DNA of 64,000 nt from Streptomyces sp. BHT-5-2 (GCF_019774615.1 NZ_CP081496.1:3286001-3350000), one strand, 5' to 3'; positions 17,713 through 26,952 are shown, counted from the stretch's first letter. Numbers and translations are program-made. The notes: a model not told the origin generated them from the letters alone.

Positions 17713-18216
17713 TCAGAGATTGGTGAGCCGTTCGCCCTTGCGGTCCTCCAGCGTGTGGTCCACGCAGACCGCCAGGACTATCAACAGCAGGGCGTCCGGC
17801 TCGCTCATCACATCCACCGCGTACGCATCGCGGATGCTGAACCAGCGGCGCGAGATGCGCGCCAGGCAAGTGCCGTCGTAGAGGATGTCGAATTCGCGGT
17901 CCCAGAAGCTGCCGACTATCCGCAGCCGCCGACCGTCCGTCAGGCTGACCTTGAAGCGGTCCCCGAAGAACCCGAAGGCCCGCTTGCTGATACGGCCCAC
18001 CAGCTCGCCATTCTGCTTGATCAGGATGGTGTGATGGAGAGTGAGGGCCTTCTTGACGATGCTGGCGACCTGGTTGCCCTCGGTGTCCACGAAGTCGAAC
18101 GTGGTCCGCAGACGGAACAGTTTGCGGTTGACCTTGAGCAGCTTCTCCCGATGCTCGGTCTCGACCCAGGCTTCTTCGTGGAACGCCAGCATGCGATCGC
18201 GTACCAGGTAACGCAT
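17713..18216 (-). CDS. LURP-one-related (tubby-like) protein
   Basis: The product is 167 residues that form a 12-strand tubby-like barrel by family: MRYLVRDRMLAFHEEAWV, then VNRKLFRLRTTFDFVDTEGN, KKALTLHHTILIKQNGE and a C-terminal hydrophobic helix (PDALLLIVLAVCVDHTLEDR). LURP-one/scramblase-type proteins are usually membrane-associated, of unknown function in bacteria. Its promoter seems to be at 18307-18334. The gene lies just upstream of the DUF457-type hydrolase. Confidence 0.85.
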   Translation of the reverse strand: MRYLVRDRMLAFHEEAWVETEHREKLLKVNRKLFRLRTTFDFVDTEGNQVASIVKKALTLHHTILIKQNGELVGRISKRAFGFFGDRFKVSLTDGRRLRIVGSFWDREFDILYDGTCLARISRRWFSIRDAYAVDVMSEPDALLLIVLAVCVDHTLEDRKGERLTNL

Positions 18217-18306
18217 GGAAAACCCCGTCCAGACCGTATCGTTCCCGAGCAGTGCGGCGCCGCCGTGAGGGACGCCCCGTAGGGAGAGGGAAGAACTCCC
18301 GTCGGG

Positions 18307-18334
18307 ATCATACTTGCACCCTTGCGCAAGCCAA
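18307..18334 (-). promoter_or_regulatory. candidate promoter of the LURP-one gene
   Basis: On the minus strand TTGGCT (18329-18334) and TATGAT (18307-18312) are separated by 16 bases, a good sigma-70 promoter. The spacer contains the 10-bp palindrome CTTGCGCAAG (18321-18330), a possible operator overlapping the -35 region. Start codon 18216 lies about 85 bases downstream. Confidence 0.5.
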
Positions 18335-18869
18335 GAACGTCACCCGCGGATTCGACTCCTGGGCACGGTCCCCAGCGCAACCCACCGCCGGCCGGTCGCT
18401 GAACAGCCCGTGCGCCTCCCACGACGCACAGGGCGGGGCCACGGTAGCAGCACGCCGCGGGCCCGGCCTGCTGCCGTACTCCTACCCCTCGTAGGCATCC
18501 ACCCGTATGAAGCCGTGTCAGTCAAGGTGGGACTCGTGCAGGGAGGCGTCCACCGCGACGCACTGCTGCACACAGACGGCCGGCACGACATGCATCTCCA
18601 CGCTCGCGTGCGAGAGCACACGCCCGGCGAACCGGGCGCACAGTAACCGCCGGAAGACAAGAACTGCGCCGAGGCCGGCCGACAGCGTGACGGTGGGCCT
18701 GTGACGCACGGCCAGCCAGCTACGGGCCGCCGGCAGGATTCACAGCGGACAATGACGCCAGCGACCGGACGGCGACGGCTCGAGCAGTCGGCGGGCCCCG
18801 GGCCCACGATGACGCCCCGCTCGAAGCAGGCGCCCGGAAACCGGCGCGGGAGACGAAAGGCACGACACG
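18335..18869. other. intergenic stretch, no convincing gene
   Basis: No recognised gene. All frames here are short and without family resemblance or a good ribosome site. Confidence 0.35.
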
Positions 18870-18908
18870 CCGTGACGGCCTGTCGGGAATTCCGACGGAC
18901 CGTCACGG
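18870..18908. repeat. 39-base near-perfect hairpin
   Basis: CCGTGACGG (18870-18878) pairs perfectly with CCGTCACGG (18900-18908). After one mismatched pair, the interior CTGTCGGG / TCCGACGG continues the stem with two G-T wobbles around a 3-base loop. The whole could fold into an almost unbroken stem of about 17 pairs. It lies roughly 100 bases past the end of the UBP gene (stop 19010, minus strand), so it could be that operon's terminator, though no T-run follows. Confidence 0.5.
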
Positions 18909-19009
18909 ACCGGAGTCAAGCTCGATCACTGTCTTGATCAAGGACACGTGAGCTGTCTGTCGACGGGCGAAACCCAACACCATCCGTCACGCCACACGCG
19001 GTTGCAGTA

Positions 19010-19360
19010 CTAACCCAGATGGTCGGCCCAGTCCTCCGGGACTCGTCCCGCGGGGCCGGGGGTGGGTTGATCGGCCGGGTGGCTCTCGGGGGGAGCCAGG
19101 TGCGGGCCCGAGGCGTACGCTTCCGAGGTCTCGTAGTTCCAGAACCAGGTTTCGCCCGGTTCGAAGCTGCGGATCACCGGGTGACCGGTGGCCCGGGCGT
19201 GGGCCGTCGCATGCTTGGCGGGCGAGTCGTCGCAGCAGCCGATGTGGCCGCACTGTGCGCAACGTCGCAGGTGGAACCACCAGCCGCCGCCGGCGTCGCA
19301 CTCGGTGCATCCGGTTCCGCTGGGCGGGACCGAGGTGTCGATTCCGTTCGGGGAACTCAT
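19010..19360 (-). CDS. UBP-type zinc finger protein
   Basis: The product is 116 residues. Residues about 16-75 form a zf-UBP domain: GTGCTECDAGGGWWFHLRRC, CGHIGCCDDSPAKHATAHAR and TGHPVIRSFEPGETWFWNYE. The order Cys-x2-Cys ... Cys-x2-Cys-Gly ... Cys-Cys-Asp ... His is preserved. The rest is Pro-rich and acidic. In eukaryotes this domain binds ubiquitin tails. In actinobacteria it occurs beside or fused to the redox proteins seen here, with unknown role. ATG 19360 overlaps the kinase stop (ATGA). Confidence 0.9.
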   Translation of the reverse strand: MSSPNGIDTSVPPSGTGCTECDAGGGWWFHLRRCAQCGHIGCCDDSPAKHATAHARATGHPVIRSFEPGETWFWNYETSEAYASGPHLAPPESHPADQPTPGPAGRVPEDWADHLG

Positions 19361-20814
19361 GACGGCTCCTCTGGGGCAGGGGGCTCGGCGGAGGCCAACG
19401 GGAGGCGCACCTGGAAGCGGGTGTCGCCGGGGACGGAGTGGAACCGCAGGTCACCTCTGTGCTTGTTGACGATGATGCGCCATGAGATGTCCAAGCCGAG
19501 ACCGGTCCCCTCCCCCACCGGTTTGGTGGTGAAGAACGGGTCGAAGACGCGGTCGCGGATCTCCACGGGGACTCCGGGGCCGGTGTCTTGGAACTCGACG
19601 AGGAGATGGTCTCCCTCGCGCGCGGTGCGTACCGTCAACGTGCCGTCGGCGCCCGTACTGTTCATCGCCGAGACAGCGTTGTCGATCAGATTCGTCCACA
19701 CCTGGTTGAGTTCGCCGGGGTGGGCCGGGATCTTCGGCAGGCTGCGGTCGTAGTCCTTGACGACGGTGATGTGGGGGCCGATCTTCGCGGAGACCATCAG
19801 CAGGGTGCTGTCCAGCAGTTCATGCACGTCCGCTACCTGGTAGGGCGCCCGATCGAGTTGCGAGTACTGCTTGGCCGCGGTGACGAGGGCCGAGATGCGG
19901 GTGGTGGACTCCTCGATCTCGTTCATCAACAGTTCGGTCTCAACGGTGTAGTTGAGCCACCGCACGGCACCTTCGAGGGTGTCCCGGTCCACGACCGCGG
20001 CGATCTGGTCCAGCCAGTCGGTGTCGAGGCCGGCCTGTGCGAAGGTCGGTGCGAGCTGCCATCCGTCCCCGATGCCGTGGTCCTCCAGCCAGTCGGAGAC
20101 GGCGTCCTCCCGGTCCGAGGCTTCCAACGGGCTCAGGGTGAGGGCCTTGGCGACGCGCTCGGCCGTGCGTTCCTGGACGTCGACGAGGGTCTCCAGGCTG
20201 TCCCGCCGGTAGGGGCCGGCCGCGATGGTGCCGAGCTTGTGGCGCATCCCGGCAACCCGCTCGCGCAGCGCGGACGTGGCCCGCACGGCCGCGGCGGCGG
20301 GGTTGTTCAGCTCATGGGTCAGCCCCGCGGACAACGACCCGAGAGCCAGCAGCCGCTCTCGCTGGCCAACGGCCTCCTGAGCGCTCTTGGTCCCGAAGAA
20401 GAGGCCCTCCAACAGGTGCACGGCCATGGGAAACCACTCGCGCATGATCGCGGCGAAGGTCTCCGCGGGCAGCACGAAGAAGCGTGAGGGCTCGGTGACA
20501 CGCAGGGAGCTGTTGTACACCTGCCGCAGGCGGTCACCCAGATAGGACTGGAAGGCTCCCGCGTACACCCCGCGGCTGGAAGTCCGGTTGACCTCCACGT
20601 CGTAGTCCCCGATCCGGCGCGAGAGGACGAGGGTCCCTTCGAGCAGCACGTAGAAGCACGTGGCGGCTTCGCCCTCCCCGTACACGGGCCCGGGTTCGAA
20701 CTCCTCCACACAGCCTTCGCGGCAGAGCCGGGCGAGCTGGTCGGGAGCCAGCTTCTCGAACAGGAACAGCGAGCCGATTTCCGCCTGACTGCACGGCAGC
20801 GACCGGCTGTTCAT
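19357..20814 (-). CDS. cyclic-nucleotide-binding-domain sensor histidine kinase
   Basis: The product is 485 residues. The N-terminal ~150 form a cNMP-binding-like beta barrel (FEKLAPDQLARLC ... FYVLLEGTLVLSRRIGDYDV). The kinase core follows: H-box GSLSAGLTHELNNPAAAAVR with the phospho-accepting His, N-box NQVWTNLIDNAVSAM, and G-boxes QDTGPGVP and GEGTGLGLDISWRII. No transmembrane segments are seen, so it is cytosolic. The partner receiver is probably the N-terminal domain of the fusion protein encoded just upstream, whose stop overlaps this ATG by four bases. Translational coupling of all three genes suggests a single redox- or nucleotide-responsive complex. Confidence 0.9.
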   Translation of the reverse strand: MNSRSLPCSQAEIGSLFLFEKLAPDQLARLCREGCVEEFEPGPVYGEGEAATCFYVLLEGTLVLSRRIGDYDVEVNRTSSRGVYAGAFQSYLGDRLRQVYNSSLRVTEPSRFFVLPAETFAAIMREWFPMAVHLLEGLFFGTKSAQEAVGQRERLLALGSLSAGLTHELNNPAAAAVRATSALRERVAGMRHKLGTIAAGPYRRDSLETLVDVQERTAERVAKALTLSPLEASDREDAVSDWLEDHGIGDGWQLAPTFAQAGLDTDWLDQIAAVVDRDTLEGAVRWLNYTVETELLMNEIEESTTRISALVTAAKQYSQLDRAPYQVADVHELLDSTLLMVSAKIGPHITVVKDYDRSLPKIPAHPGELNQVWTNLIDNAVSAMNSTGADGTLTVRTAREGDHLLVEFQDTGPGVPVEIRDRVFDPFFTTKPVGEGTGLGLDISWRIIVNKHRGDLRFHSVPGDTRFQVRLPLASAEPPAPEEPS

Positions 20815-22493
20815 GACTGCTCCAGGTATCGGTGTGCGAGCATGACCGCCATGGCTCCCTCTCCGACTGCGGAGGCGACGCGTTTGGCGGACTCGGCGCG
20901 GGCGTCGCCGGCCACGAACACTCCGGGGACGTTCGTTTCCAGATGGTAGGGCGGCCGGTCCAACTCCCAGTCGGCCGGCGGGCGCCCGTCCGCGGTCAGA
21001 TCGGGGCCGGTCAGGATGAATCCGCGGGAGTCCCGGAGCACCGAGTCCCCAAGCCAGTCGGTCAGCGGTGCCGCCCCGATGAAGACGAACATCCACTGTG
21101 CGTCGACGAGTTCGGTGTGGCCGGTCGTGGTGTCGCGCAGGGTGATCTGCTCCAGTTGACGCGAGCCGTGGACGGCGTCGACGACCGTGTTGGTGCGCAC
21201 CGAGATGGTGGGCGTCTCCTCGACCTGCTGGACGAGGTAGTGCGACATCGACGTGGACAAGGACGGCCCGCGCACCAGCAGGGTGACCGACTTGGCGCTC
21301 CGGGCCAGGTATATCGCGGCCTGGCCGGCGGAGTTCGCGCCACCGACGATGTACACGTCATGGCCTTGGCATGCGGCCGCTTCGGTCAGGGCCGAGCCGT
21401 AGAACACTCCGCAGCCGGTCAGCTCGGGCACGTGGGGTGCATCCAGTTGCCGGTACGACACACCAGTCGCGAGAATCACGGAGTGCGCGGCGACGGCGGA
21501 GCCGTCCGAGAACCGGACGACGCGCGACGCGCCATTGATCTCCAGCCCGGTGACCTCGCGCGCGGTCAGTATCTCGGCACCGAACTTCGCCGCCTGGCGC
21601 CGGGCCCGGTCGGTGAGCTGTGCCCCGGACACTCCGTCCGGAAAGCCGAGATAGTTCTCGATGCGCGAGCTCTGACCCGCCTGGCCTCCGGTCGCGGAGC
21701 GTTCCACGAGGACGGTCCGCAGGCCCTCGGAGGCCCCGTACACCGCCGCTCCCAGACCGGCCGGTCCACCGCCGACGATCACGAGGTCGTAGAAGTCGGT
21801 TGCCGGGGTCGTCGCGAGGCCGACATGGGCGGCGAGCTCCAGGTCCCCCGGCTCGACGAGGGCCGTGCCGTCCGGAGTGACCACGAGCGGGAGCCGCAGG
21901 CCGTCCTGGCTCGCGGCGCACAGCAGCTGCCGGCCTTCCGGGTCGTCGGACGCGTACCAGCGGTACGGCACCTGGTTGCGGGCCAGGAACTCCCGTACCG
22001 CCGACGAGCGCGCCGACCAGCGGTGTCCGACGACCTTGGTGATGACGATCGGCCGGTGGTCGGTGGCCCGCCAGGCAGCCAGGAGATCGTCCAGGACGGG
22101 GTAGAGCTTCTCCTCGGGTGGCTCCCAGGGCTTGAGGAGGTAGTGGTCGAGGTCGACGACGTTGATCGCGTCGATGGCCGCGTTGGTGTCCGCGTACGCG
22201 GTCAGCAGCACCCGCCGGGCGCCGGGATAGATGTCGATGGCCCGCTCGAGGAACTCGATGCCGTTCATCTTCGGCATCCGGTAGTCGGCCACGATCACCG
22301 CGACGGGGCCGCCGCGCAACCTCAGTTCGCGCAGGGCGGCAAGGGCGGACTCGCCGGACTCCGCACGCACGATGCGATACGACGCGCCGTAGCGTCGCCG
22401 CAGATCACGGGCGACGGCACGGGACACACCCGGGTCGTCGTCCACGGTCAGGATGACGGTCCGCGCCGGGCCGGCGGCCTGGTCCATAGGCAT
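20811..22493 (-). CDS. response-regulator receiver fused to thioredoxin-reductase-like FAD oxidoreductase
   Basis: The product is 560 residues. Residues ~10-135 are a receiver domain: ILTVDDDPGVSRAVARDL, the phospho-acceptor in AVIVADYRMPKMNGIEFL and the conserved Lys in HYLLKPW. A thioredoxin-like linker (residues ~150-240) precedes a two-domain pyridine-nucleotide oxidoreductase: FAD motif DLVIVGGGPAGLGAAVYGAS, NADPH motif DVYIVGGANSAGQAAIYLAR and the terminal FAD motif GVFVAGDARAES. The CATC disulfide of true thioredoxin reductases is replaced by GCGVFYGSALTEA, so disulfide chemistry there is absent. GGGGA precedes ATG 22493. It is the first gene of the operon with the kinase and UBP protein. 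Confidence 0.9.
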   Translation of the reverse strand: MPMDQAAGPARTVILTVDDDPGVSRAVARDLRRRYGASYRIVRAESGESALAALRELRLRGGPVAVIVADYRMPKMNGIEFLERAIDIYPGARRVLLTAYADTNAAIDAINVVDLDHYLLKPWEPPEEKLYPVLDDLLAAWRATDHRPIVITKVVGHRWSARSSAVREFLARNQVPYRWYASDDPEGRQLLCAASQDGLRLPLVVTPDGTALVEPGDLELAAHVGLATTPATDFYDLVIVGGGPAGLGAAVYGASEGLRTVLVERSATGGQAGQSSRIENYLGFPDGVSGAQLTDRARRQAAKFGAEILTAREVTGLEINGASRVVRFSDGSAVAAHSVILATGVSYRQLDAPHVPELTGCGVFYGSALTEAAACQGHDVYIVGGANSAGQAAIYLARSAKSVTLLVRGPSLSTSMSHYLVQQVEETPTISVRTNTVVDAVHGSRQLEQITLRDTTTGHTELVDAQWMFVFIGAAPLTDWLGDSVLRDSRGFILTGPDLTADGRPPADWELDRPPYHLETNVPGVFVAGDARAESAKRVASAVGEGAMAVMLAHRYLEQS

Positions 22494-23604
22494 CCCGTCC
22501 CCGGGTCGATCGCCCTTCCGCACCGACTCCGCGTGCCGACCGGCACGCCAGTGCGTCAGCGGTATCCATTTTATGGGTGATCATCACGATGTGCCATGCA
22601 AGATCGGAAGTGCTGCTGTCGGCCGGCAGACGGCGACGGGCCGGCCCTGCGCCGCGTACGCCCGGACTTGCGATACGAGGCCCCGGAGATCTTGTCGTGG
22701 GCGCGGAGATCGCCTCATTGCTGCGGGAAGTGATCGCCTGGGCGATGATTTGAGCGGCGAGCTGTTGGACGGCCGACAGCGCTTCGCCGGGCCACCGAAA
22801 CGACGTTCAGGCGGGTCGGGAACGGCAGGAGTTGATGATCATGGCTGAGCAGAGGGCGTCAACCAAGGCAACGGCAATGCCCTCATCACGTTCCAGTACG
22901 GGACTTCGGTCACGCTCGACGCGGACACCACATCCCCGCGGTTCGGCCACGCCGTCCACGTCACCGCCACCACGGCCCCGGCCAACCCGGGCGCGGGCAG
23001 ACACCAGCGGCTTCGTGCTGTGTACCCAGACTGGCCAGCGAAGTACCGATCTTGTGAGGGGCACGTCGACCGGGGGGTCTCGAGGGGTGAGCGCCGAAAG
23101 TCAGGTCAGGTTCCGATCAGCTCGGTCCGTGGTGGAGCAGGGTGGCCCGCAGCTCGCTCAGGTGCGGGCTCGGCCAGGGCGATTCCTGGGCGCGGTTCCA
23201 GATACATGGGGTACTCCGGGGTTCAACGGTGTCGGTGCCCGCGGGCGGGGTGTGCGGTAGCCGCGGCACGGCTGGAGTGGCGGTGCCGGTCGAAGGGACG
23301 CGGACGGGTGTGCCCTGCCGGCCTGTCTGTTGGCGTACGGCATCCGCACCGCTGTCGGCCTGTGGCTCGCGCAGCGTGGTGGGGAGCGGTCGGTGGTCAG
23401 GCCGCGTGAGGGGGCTTCGGCGAGCAGGAGTGCGTCGTGCAGTGCCTGGGCCGACACGAAGTCCAGGCAACCGGTGAGCCCCTGGTCGCCTTGCGCTGCC
23501 GTTCCGGTCCGTCGTGGTGGCTCGTGCGGCGGGGTGTGACATTGCCGGTCCCGCCGCACCCGGAGCCAGGACGCAGGCATCGCGAGCGGCTTGGTGGCGG
23601 TGGT
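22494..23604. other. gene-poor stretch with one secreted-protein scrap
   Basis: On the plus strand at about 22857-23010, GVNQGNGNALITFQYGTSVT and then HAVHVTATTAPANPGAG resemble the junction between a lectin-like domain and an Ig-like repeat in Streptomyces secreted hydrolases. It has neither start nor end and is a relic. Nothing else in this kilobase is recognised. Confidence 0.35.
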
Positions 23605-24054
23605 TCAGTCGGGTGGTGTGCGGGTGGTGACCGGGTTGGGTGCCCTGACGGGTGGTCGAGCGGTGCGGGGTCGTCTGGTCATGGTCACCTGCCAGACGGC
23701 GAGGAGCAGCAGCGTGCCGGTTTCGGCGAGGAGGCTGAGGACAGCTTGTGGCTCGGGCTGCAGACCGTGCTCGGTGAATCCGAACACTCCTACGGTGCGC
23801 GAAGCCGTGAAGCCGCCAAGAGCGCCGAGCGCGACGCCTGCCGAGACTGCCCTCAGCAGCAGGGGCGGTGTCCCGACCAGCAGCAGGGCGGTGCAGGCGA
23901 AGGAAGTGCTGGCCTGGAGCAGGAACAGGGGGCCGATGACGCGGATGAAGCGGTACCCGTCGATGTAGAGCTGGGCGTGAATGTATCCGCCGGCGGCGAG
24001 GGTCGCGGCGGTCGTCGACCGCAGGGCGGGGGCGAGGAACCTGTGGGTGTTCAT
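23605..24054 (-). CDS. small integral membrane protein of the cupredoxin operon
   Basis: The product is 149 residues with about four hydrophobic segments (ALRSTTAATLAAGGYIHA, LFLLQASTSFACTALLLVG, AVSAGVALGALGGFTASR, AVLSLLAETGTLLLLAVWQ) and a short basic, Pro-rich cytoplasmic tail. I do not recognise a functional motif. Its ATG overlaps the stop of the metallophosphoesterase gene (ATGA), so it is translationally coupled and probably a membrane partner or anchor of the exported operon products. Confidence 0.7.
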   Translation of the reverse strand: MNTHRFLAPALRSTTAATLAAGGYIHAQLYIDGYRFIRVIGPLFLLQASTSFACTALLLVGTPPLLLRAVSAGVALGALGGFTASRTVGVFGFTEHGLQPEPQAVLSLLAETGTLLLLAVWQVTMTRRPRTARPPVRAPNPVTTRTPPD

Positions 24055-25040
24055 GCCAGTCTCTGTTCCTTGATGGCCAGTTCACGGTCGCCTCGGTGGT
24101 AGCCGACGCTGCGGATGCCGAGTGCCTCTTTGAGTTGCCGGGCGGGGACGACCTGCGGTGTGGGGGCGGGAGCGCGGCCCGGTTTGGGCAGGGGGTAGGC
24201 GGTGGTGGTGGCGGAGTGGAAGGTGATGTTGCCGTCTGTCTTGGTGAACAGCTGGTGGACGTGCCCGTTGAGACAGGTGACGGAGGAGAAGCGGCGCAGC
24301 AGAGCGATGACCTTGAGGGCGTCGTCGGTGCTCCAGCCCCACTTCGGGTACATGGCGAACAGCGGGATGTGGCTGAAGACCACGATGGGGGTGTCCGACG
24401 GCAGTCCGGCGATGTCCTTGCGAACGAAGTCGATCTGGTCGGTGCCGAGGTGGCCGAGCTTCTCCAGGCTCAGGGTGTTGACCAGGGCGATGAAGTGCAC
24501 GCCGTGGGTGTCGAAGCTGTACCAGCCGTCGCCGAGCGTGCCCGTGCCGAAGGTCCGCCGGTAGGCGCGGCCGGCATCGCCGATGGAATCGTGCTCGCCC
24601 GGCACGGTGAAGACGCGGTCTGTCTTCATTCCGGCCATCATCTGCTTGACCTGGTCGAACTGCCCGGCTGTGGACAGGTGGGTCAGGTCGCCGCTGTGCA
24701 TGACGAAGTCGGGTCTGAATCCGAGCGAGTTGACCTGCTTGATCGCTTCGGCGAAGGAGCCGACCACGTCTGTGTTCGCCGGTCCCTGGAACCCGATGTG
24801 GCTGTCGGAGACCTGCACGAACCGCAGCGCGCCGCTTCCCGCTGCTGCGGTGCCGGCGTTGATGTCCTGGGAGCCGGCGATGTGGCTTATCACCTCTCCG
24901 CTGGCCACGGTGAGCACCACCGCGCCGCCGAACCACCCTGCGTGCCGGAGGAGTTGACGTCGGGTCATACCGTGTTCGGTGTCGGGTTGAGCGGCGGCGT
25001 CGGCCGGCACTCCGTCGTGTCCGTCGTAGTAGTTGGTCAT
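24051..25040 (-). CDS. Tat-exported metallophosphoesterase
   Basis: The product is 329 residues. A twin-arginine signal lies near residues 24-50 (MTRRQLLRHAGWFGGAVVLT). The calcineurin-type metal-binding motifs are complete: VSDSHIGF, MHSGDLTHL, VPGEHDS, VVFSHIPLF and LNGHVHQLF. These bind two metal ions and hydrolyse phosphoesters. The position after a Tat signal predicts action outside the membrane. Its start overlaps the cupredoxin stop, and its stop overlaps the next gene. The extra tatA/tatC pair at 29.8-31.2 kb may be relevant for its export, which is an inference. Confidence 0.85.
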   Translation of the reverse strand: MTNYYDGHDGVPADAAAQPDTEHGMTRRQLLRHAGWFGGAVVLTVASGEVISHIAGSQDINAGTAAAGSGALRFVQVSDSHIGFQGPANTDVVGSFAEAIKQVNSLGFRPDFVMHSGDLTHLSTAGQFDQVKQMMAGMKTDRVFTVPGEHDSIGDAGRAYRRTFGTGTLGDGWYSFDTHGVHFIALVNTLSLEKLGHLGTDQIDFVRKDIAGLPSDTPIVVFSHIPLFAMYPKWGWSTDDALKVIALLRRFSSVTCLNGHVHQLFTKTDGNITFHSATTTAYPLPKPGRAPAPTPQVVPARQLKEALGIRSVGYHRGDRELAIKEQRLA

Positions 25041-25585
25041 TGCGTCACCTCCACGGTGGCGGTCATGAACGGATGGATCGTGCAGAGGTAGGCATAGGTG
25101 CCGGGCTTGGTGAACGTGTAGCTGTAGGTGGCCTGGGTGGCCAGGGCGGGCGAATGCAACGGGCCGCCCGAACCGGTACTGGTGACGGTGTGGGTGTCGG
25201 TGTCCTGGTTGGTCCACGTCACCTTCGTGCCCACTTTGATCTTCAGCGTGGCCGGGGAGAAGGCGAAGTTCTTGATCGCCACCGCGTTCCCGGTCACCGG
25301 CACGGCCGGCACGCCGGTGTTCGAGGGGCTCATGGGCTTGCTCATGCCGGGCATCGGCGAAGCATCGGGAGCGGAGCCTTTCCCCGACCCCGTGGCTCCG
25401 GGCATCCCTGCCGTCTGGTGCTGCCCCGGACCCGGTGTGATGGCGCCGGCTCCGTCGGCCGGGGAAGGCGGCGACTGGCCGCATGAGCTGAGGAGCCCCA
25501 CCGTGCCGGCAGTGGCGATGAGGGCGGCGGCCAGACCGGCCGCGGTGCGTGATCGCCGGGATGGTGGGCGAGAGTTCGGGTACAT
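25037..25585 (-). CDS. lipoprotein-type cupredoxin (plastocyanin/azurin-like)
   Basis: The product is 182 residues. The signal ends in a lipobox (VGLLSSCGQ), so the protein is probably lipid-anchored outside. A low-complexity Met/Gly/Pro/Ser linker (PMPGMSKPMSP) follows. The last ~85 residues are a cupredoxin barrel with type 1 copper ligands: His in DTDTHTVTST, and Cys-x2-His-x2-Met in YAYLCTIHPFMTATVEV. The Met-rich linker may bind copper too. First secure gene of an ATGA-coupled operon with the metallophosphoesterase and a membrane protein. Confidence 0.85.
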   Translation of the reverse strand: MYPNSRPPSRRSRTAAGLAAALIATAGTVGLLSSCGQSPPSPADGAGAITPGPGQHQTAGMPGATGSGKGSAPDASPMPGMSKPMSPSNTGVPAVPVTGNAVAIKNFAFSPATLKIKVGTKVTWTNQDTDTHTVTSTGSGGPLHSPALATQATYSYTFTKPGTYAYLCTIHPFMTATVEVTQ

Positions 25586-25604
25586 GGTGTCCGTTCCTTG
25601 CTGA

Positions 25605-26057
25605 TCAGACGGAGATGGGGGCTGCGCCGGCTCGGCGCGCGTAACCGCAGGAACGTGTGGTGGATGCCGTGTCCAGGGGCGCGCGCTCCTCACGGAACCG
25701 GCGGACGAGCATGGATGTCGGCCCAGGCCGGCAGGCCGCCTCGACGTGCCCCGCGCCGCAGATCCGCCCCTGCGCGGTGTGAAGGTTCCGGCGGTAGGCG
25801 GCAGTTCTCCTTGCGAGGAGCCGCGAGTGATCCGAGGCAGGTCGGCCGTGCGCGTACGGGTGGTGCGCACACCGGGCCGGTCGGTTTCCTGTCGCGGTGG
25901 TTGTGCGACCCCCGATCGCCGTGGGTCCGGCACCGTCGCCGTGGCGTGTGCTGGGCGCGGGCGAGGACTGCACGGTGGTGCCTGCGTGGATGCACGGGAG
26001 CGGGGCGAACTTGGCCGACGCCAGGAGTGCGTCCGTCGCGTGGTGTATCCCGGTCAT
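25605..26057 (-). CDS. possible upstream gene of the cupredoxin operon (unrecognised)
   Basis: A 150-codon frame from ATG 26057, with AAGGA 12 bases upstream, ends 19 bases before the cupredoxin start. The first third has good Streptomyces codon bias; the remainder (Arg/His/Thr-rich) does not resemble any protein I know. It may be a decayed gene or a chance frame. The rest of 26058-26346 holds the divergent upstream regions and no gene. Confidence 0.2.
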   Translation of the reverse strand: MTGIHHATDALLASAKFAPLPCIHAGTTVQSSPAPSTRHGDGAGPTAIGGRTTTATGNRPARCAHHPYAHGRPASDHSRLLARRTAAYRRNLHTAQGRICGAGHVEAACRPGPTSMLVRRFREERAPLDTASTTRSCGYARRAGAAPISV

Positions 26058-26346
26058 CTCCGATCGGTCCTTTGTCGCGTGGGGAATCGATGAGGAATTG
26101 CGTGTGAGTCGGCTCTTGTCCGGCTCCACGGACGGCGCGAGTCCCCGGTTCGGGTGATATGCGCTTTTTGTGAGACCCCTTGGCGTCGTCGCAGACCAGT
26201 CGACCTCCGGGCCGCCCGCGCACGCTCGGCCCTCTGGATGCCACGAGACCCGGCGGGGAAACATCACCTGCGGCACATACGGAGCGTCACTCGCATCGCG
26301 CCGTGCGTTACGGGACAAAAGGTGGCATTTGCGCGATGATCGACTT

Positions 26347-26952
26347 ATGCCCTGGAGTCCCCGAAAACGTGGTGGTCCAAGGACCGATCCGAATCGCTCC
26401 GCGCACCGTGTCTCTGGTAGAGGGGCGCTTTCGACCGCAGATGAGGAACTCCTGCGCACGCTGTACGCCGAGCACGCAGGGGCCCTGTTCCACTACGTGC
26501 TGCGTCTGACCTCAGGAGATCGGCAATGGGCAGAGGATGTGGTGCAGGAGACGCTGCTGCGGGCGTGGCAGCATCCCGCCGCGTTCGACCCGGCCCGCGG
26601 CCCGGCCCGGGCTTGGCTGTGTACCGTCGCCCGGCACCTGGTCATCGACGCCCACCGGGCCCGGCAGGCCAGACCGGCCGAGGTCGGTGGCGAGGCCCTT
26701 CAGCGGGCCACCGAGCAGACGCCGGGCGAGGACCAGATCGAGCAGGCGCTGCAGAGCTGGGCGGTTGCCGACGCCGTCCGGTCGCTGTCCCCGGACCACC
26801 GCGCCGTGCTGCTGGAGACCTACTACCGGGGCCGGACCATGACGGAGGCCGCGCAGGTGCTGGGCATCCCGCTGGGCACCGTGAAGTCGCGGACGCACTA
26901 CGCCCTGCGCGCCCTGCGGCTGGCGCTGGAGGAACGGGGCATCGAGCCATGA
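26347..26952 (+). CDS. ECF RNA polymerase sigma factor
   Basis: The product is 201 residues. Region 2 reads LYAEHAGALFHYVLRLTSGD, then RQWAEDVVQETLLRAWQHP, and region 4 reads LSPDHRAVLLETYYRGRTMT, then EAAQVLGIPLGTVKSRTHYA. It resembles the SigK/SigL-type ECF group that pairs with RskA-like anti-sigma factors. ATG 26347 lacks a strong ribosome site and could be translated from a nearly leaderless mRNA. The anti-sigma gene follows after 25 bases. Divergent to the cupredoxin operon, which is a likely regulon member. Confidence 0.9.
   Translation: MPWSPRKRGGPRTDPNRSAHRVSGRGALSTADEELLRTLYAEHAGALFHYVLRLTSGDRQWAEDVVQETLLRAWQHPAAFDPARGPARAWLCTVARHLVIDAHRARQARPAEVGGEALQRATEQTPGEDQIEQALQSWAVADAVRSLSPDHRAVLLETYYRGRTMTEAAQVLGIPLGTVKSRTHYALRALRLALEERGIEP

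Noticed and set aside
20832..22580. Plus-strand open frame of nearly 600 codons
   Set aside because: Antisense to the receiver-oxidoreductase fusion; no family motif and atypical composition.
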